Shown here in pieces: positions 44,571 through 45,415 of a stretch of DNA of 45,415 nt (position 1 is its first letter; the number at the start of each line of letters is the position of its first letter). The notes beneath the pieces were generated by a model, which saw nothing but the letters and a program-made list of their open reading frames with translations, had not been told where the DNA came from and made no database searches. The translations under genes and the position numbers were made by a program. Source of the DNA: Flavobacteriaceae bacterium UBA6231 (lineage in GTDB: Bacteria > Bacteroidota > Bacteroidia > Flavobacteriales > Flavobacteriaceae); contig DJWL01000195.1 of assembly GCA_002441545.1 (NCBI GenBank), forward strand, positions 12,712-58,126, given 5' to 3'.

Positions 44571-45266
44571 ATGAAAAAAAACTTACTTAAATTTTTTAAA
44601 ACGTATTTTATAGTGCTATTTACGTCTTACTTTTTATTCTTTTTAAGCTTTTATATTTTACTTAATAAGAACAACCTTGATAGCGATATTATAATTCCTA
44701 ATATTGCTCTTGAAAACCAGTTTAAGGAATTAAAATCAATCAAAGATTTTAAAGGAAAAACATTATTAGTAGATTTTTGGTTTGCAGGCTGTACTCCTTG
44801 CCTAAATGAAATGAAATATTTTCCCCAACTTTTAAAAAAATACGATTCTGAGCTAGCTATTATGAGTATCAGTACTGACCCAAAAAAACATATGAATCAA
44901 ATACTAGACTCTAAAAATAAACCTTGGCATTTTCTAATATCCGACAATATCAATTGGACATTTTACAATGATTATACAAAGGAAAAATTAATAACTCCAT
45001 TAAATATTCATTCTTATCCAACATATCTTTTGTTTAATAAAAAAGGAGAATTATTAGGCTCACCATCAAGCGGAGTTTTTGCCATAGAAAAAGAGTTAGG
45101 TGGAATATTTGGTTTGGATTTCACTGTTGAAATGAATAAAAAAAATTTAAAAAAAATATCAATTCTACTAATTCCCTTTGTGCTTTTATTAGTTTTATTA
45201 ATCAAATTAATAATATATCTGACAAAAAGAATTTTTAAAATAAATACTAATGCCAACACCGTGTAA
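44571..45266 (+). CDS. Membrane-anchored TlpA-like thiol-disulfide protein
   Basis: A 231-aa thioredoxin-fold protein. Residues about 8-32 form a membrane segment (FKTYFIVLFTSYFLFFLSFY) that anchors the protein at the inner membrane. The redox domain carries the active-site GCTPC motif (LVDFWFAGCTPCLNEM, about 66-81), followed by LAIMSISTDPKKH and the cis-Pro region SYPTYLLF. Unusually, the C-terminus (about 195-225, ILLIPFVLLLVLLIKLIIYL then a basic tail) is a second membrane segment, so both ends are anchored. The role would be reduction of periplasmic disulfides, for example in cytochrome c maturation or stress defence. The start has no clear promoter box in the 166-bp gap. Confidence 0.85.
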   Translation: MKKNLLKFFKTYFIVLFTSYFLFFLSFYILLNKNNLDSDIIIPNIALENQFKELKSIKDFKGKTLLVDFWFAGCTPCLNEMKYFPQLLKKYDSELAIMSISTDPKKHMNQILDSKNKPWHFLISDNINWTFYNDYTKEKLITPLNIHSYPTYLLFNKKGELLGSPSSGVFAIEKELGGIFGLDFTVEMNKKNLKKISILLIPFVLLLVLLIKLIIYLTKRIFKINTNANTV

Positions 45267-45372
45267 AAATAATTGCTTGGTTCTCGCCTACTTGGAAAAT
45301 CCTACGGATTTTCCTCTGGTTCGTTCCATTTTTGTTAAGTTAGTTGCTTGAACACGCAACTATCCTTACACG
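45260..45372. repeat. Intergenic palindromic repeat element
   Basis: The outer arms cgtgtaaaaataattgc (45260-45276) and gcaactatccttacacg (45356-45372) match at 14 of 17 positions as inverted repeats. Inside lies a perfect hairpin, ggaaaatcc-tac-ggattttcc (45294-45314). The shape is like the intergenic palindromes that recur after genes in flavobacterial genomes; it may also end transcription of the TlpA gene. The sequence runs on past the window edge. Confidence 0.6.
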
Positions 45373-45415
45373 AACCGTTAAACGAATCTTTGACCCGTCC
45401 TAAAATAAGGCTACA

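Overview
The window is AT-rich and carries type IX secretion (T9SS) substrates with gliding-motility type B sorting domains, PorP/SprF proteins, TAnnTTTG-type promoter boxes and a CTnDOT-like tyrosine integrase. Together these point to a member of the Flavobacteriaceae (phylum Bacteroidota), probably marine. This is inferred from gene content; no search was run.

Region 1 (about 12-16800) is an integrative element of roughly 16.8 kb sitting in the 3' end of a tRNA gene (probably tRNA-Ser), whose last bases start the window. A 13-bp direct repeat (12-24 and 16788-16800) marks attL and attR. A paired motif, ggtgacct-N4-ggtgacct, lies just inside each end. The backbone is an integrase, a small HTH protein, a 499-aa protein that I read as a divergent single-subunit polymerase, a second HTH protein, a DUF6266-type protein and a 62-aa protein. 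The cargo is a tightly overlapping operon: hsdR, hsdM, hsdS, a DUF4062 protein, an AlbA_2/HATPase protein and a PD-(D/E)XK/DUF5655 protein. A separate wHTH-nuclease gene follows that appears broken by two compensating frameshifts. Two structured non-coding stretches flank the second HTH gene. I see no relaxase.

Region 2 (about 16800-20700) is a scrap yard beside attR. It holds a decayed SGNH-hydrolase-like gene and a rolling-circle plasmid Rep pseudogene with one in-frame stop and one frameshift. Next comes an intact three-gene HipB-HipS-HipT-like toxin-antitoxin operon, preceded by three palindromic operators spaced exactly 40 bp apart.

Region 3 (about 20700-41250, minus strand) is a cell-surface/T9SS region. 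It contains a 477-aa type B sorted protein, an 806-aa PorP/SprF barrel fused to a long coiled coil and a SPOR-like end, a 4617-aa SprB-repeat adhesin and its PorP/SprF partner. A 437-aa secreted beta-helix-like protein lies upstream. Adhesin and PorP partner resemble the sprB-sprF pair used in gliding.

Region 4 (about 41300-45415) is ordinary chromosome: a secreted 148-aa protein of unknown role, an acyl-CoA thioesterase, a 520-aa lipoprotein, a membrane-tethered TlpA-like thioredoxin and an intergenic palindromic repeat at the window edge.
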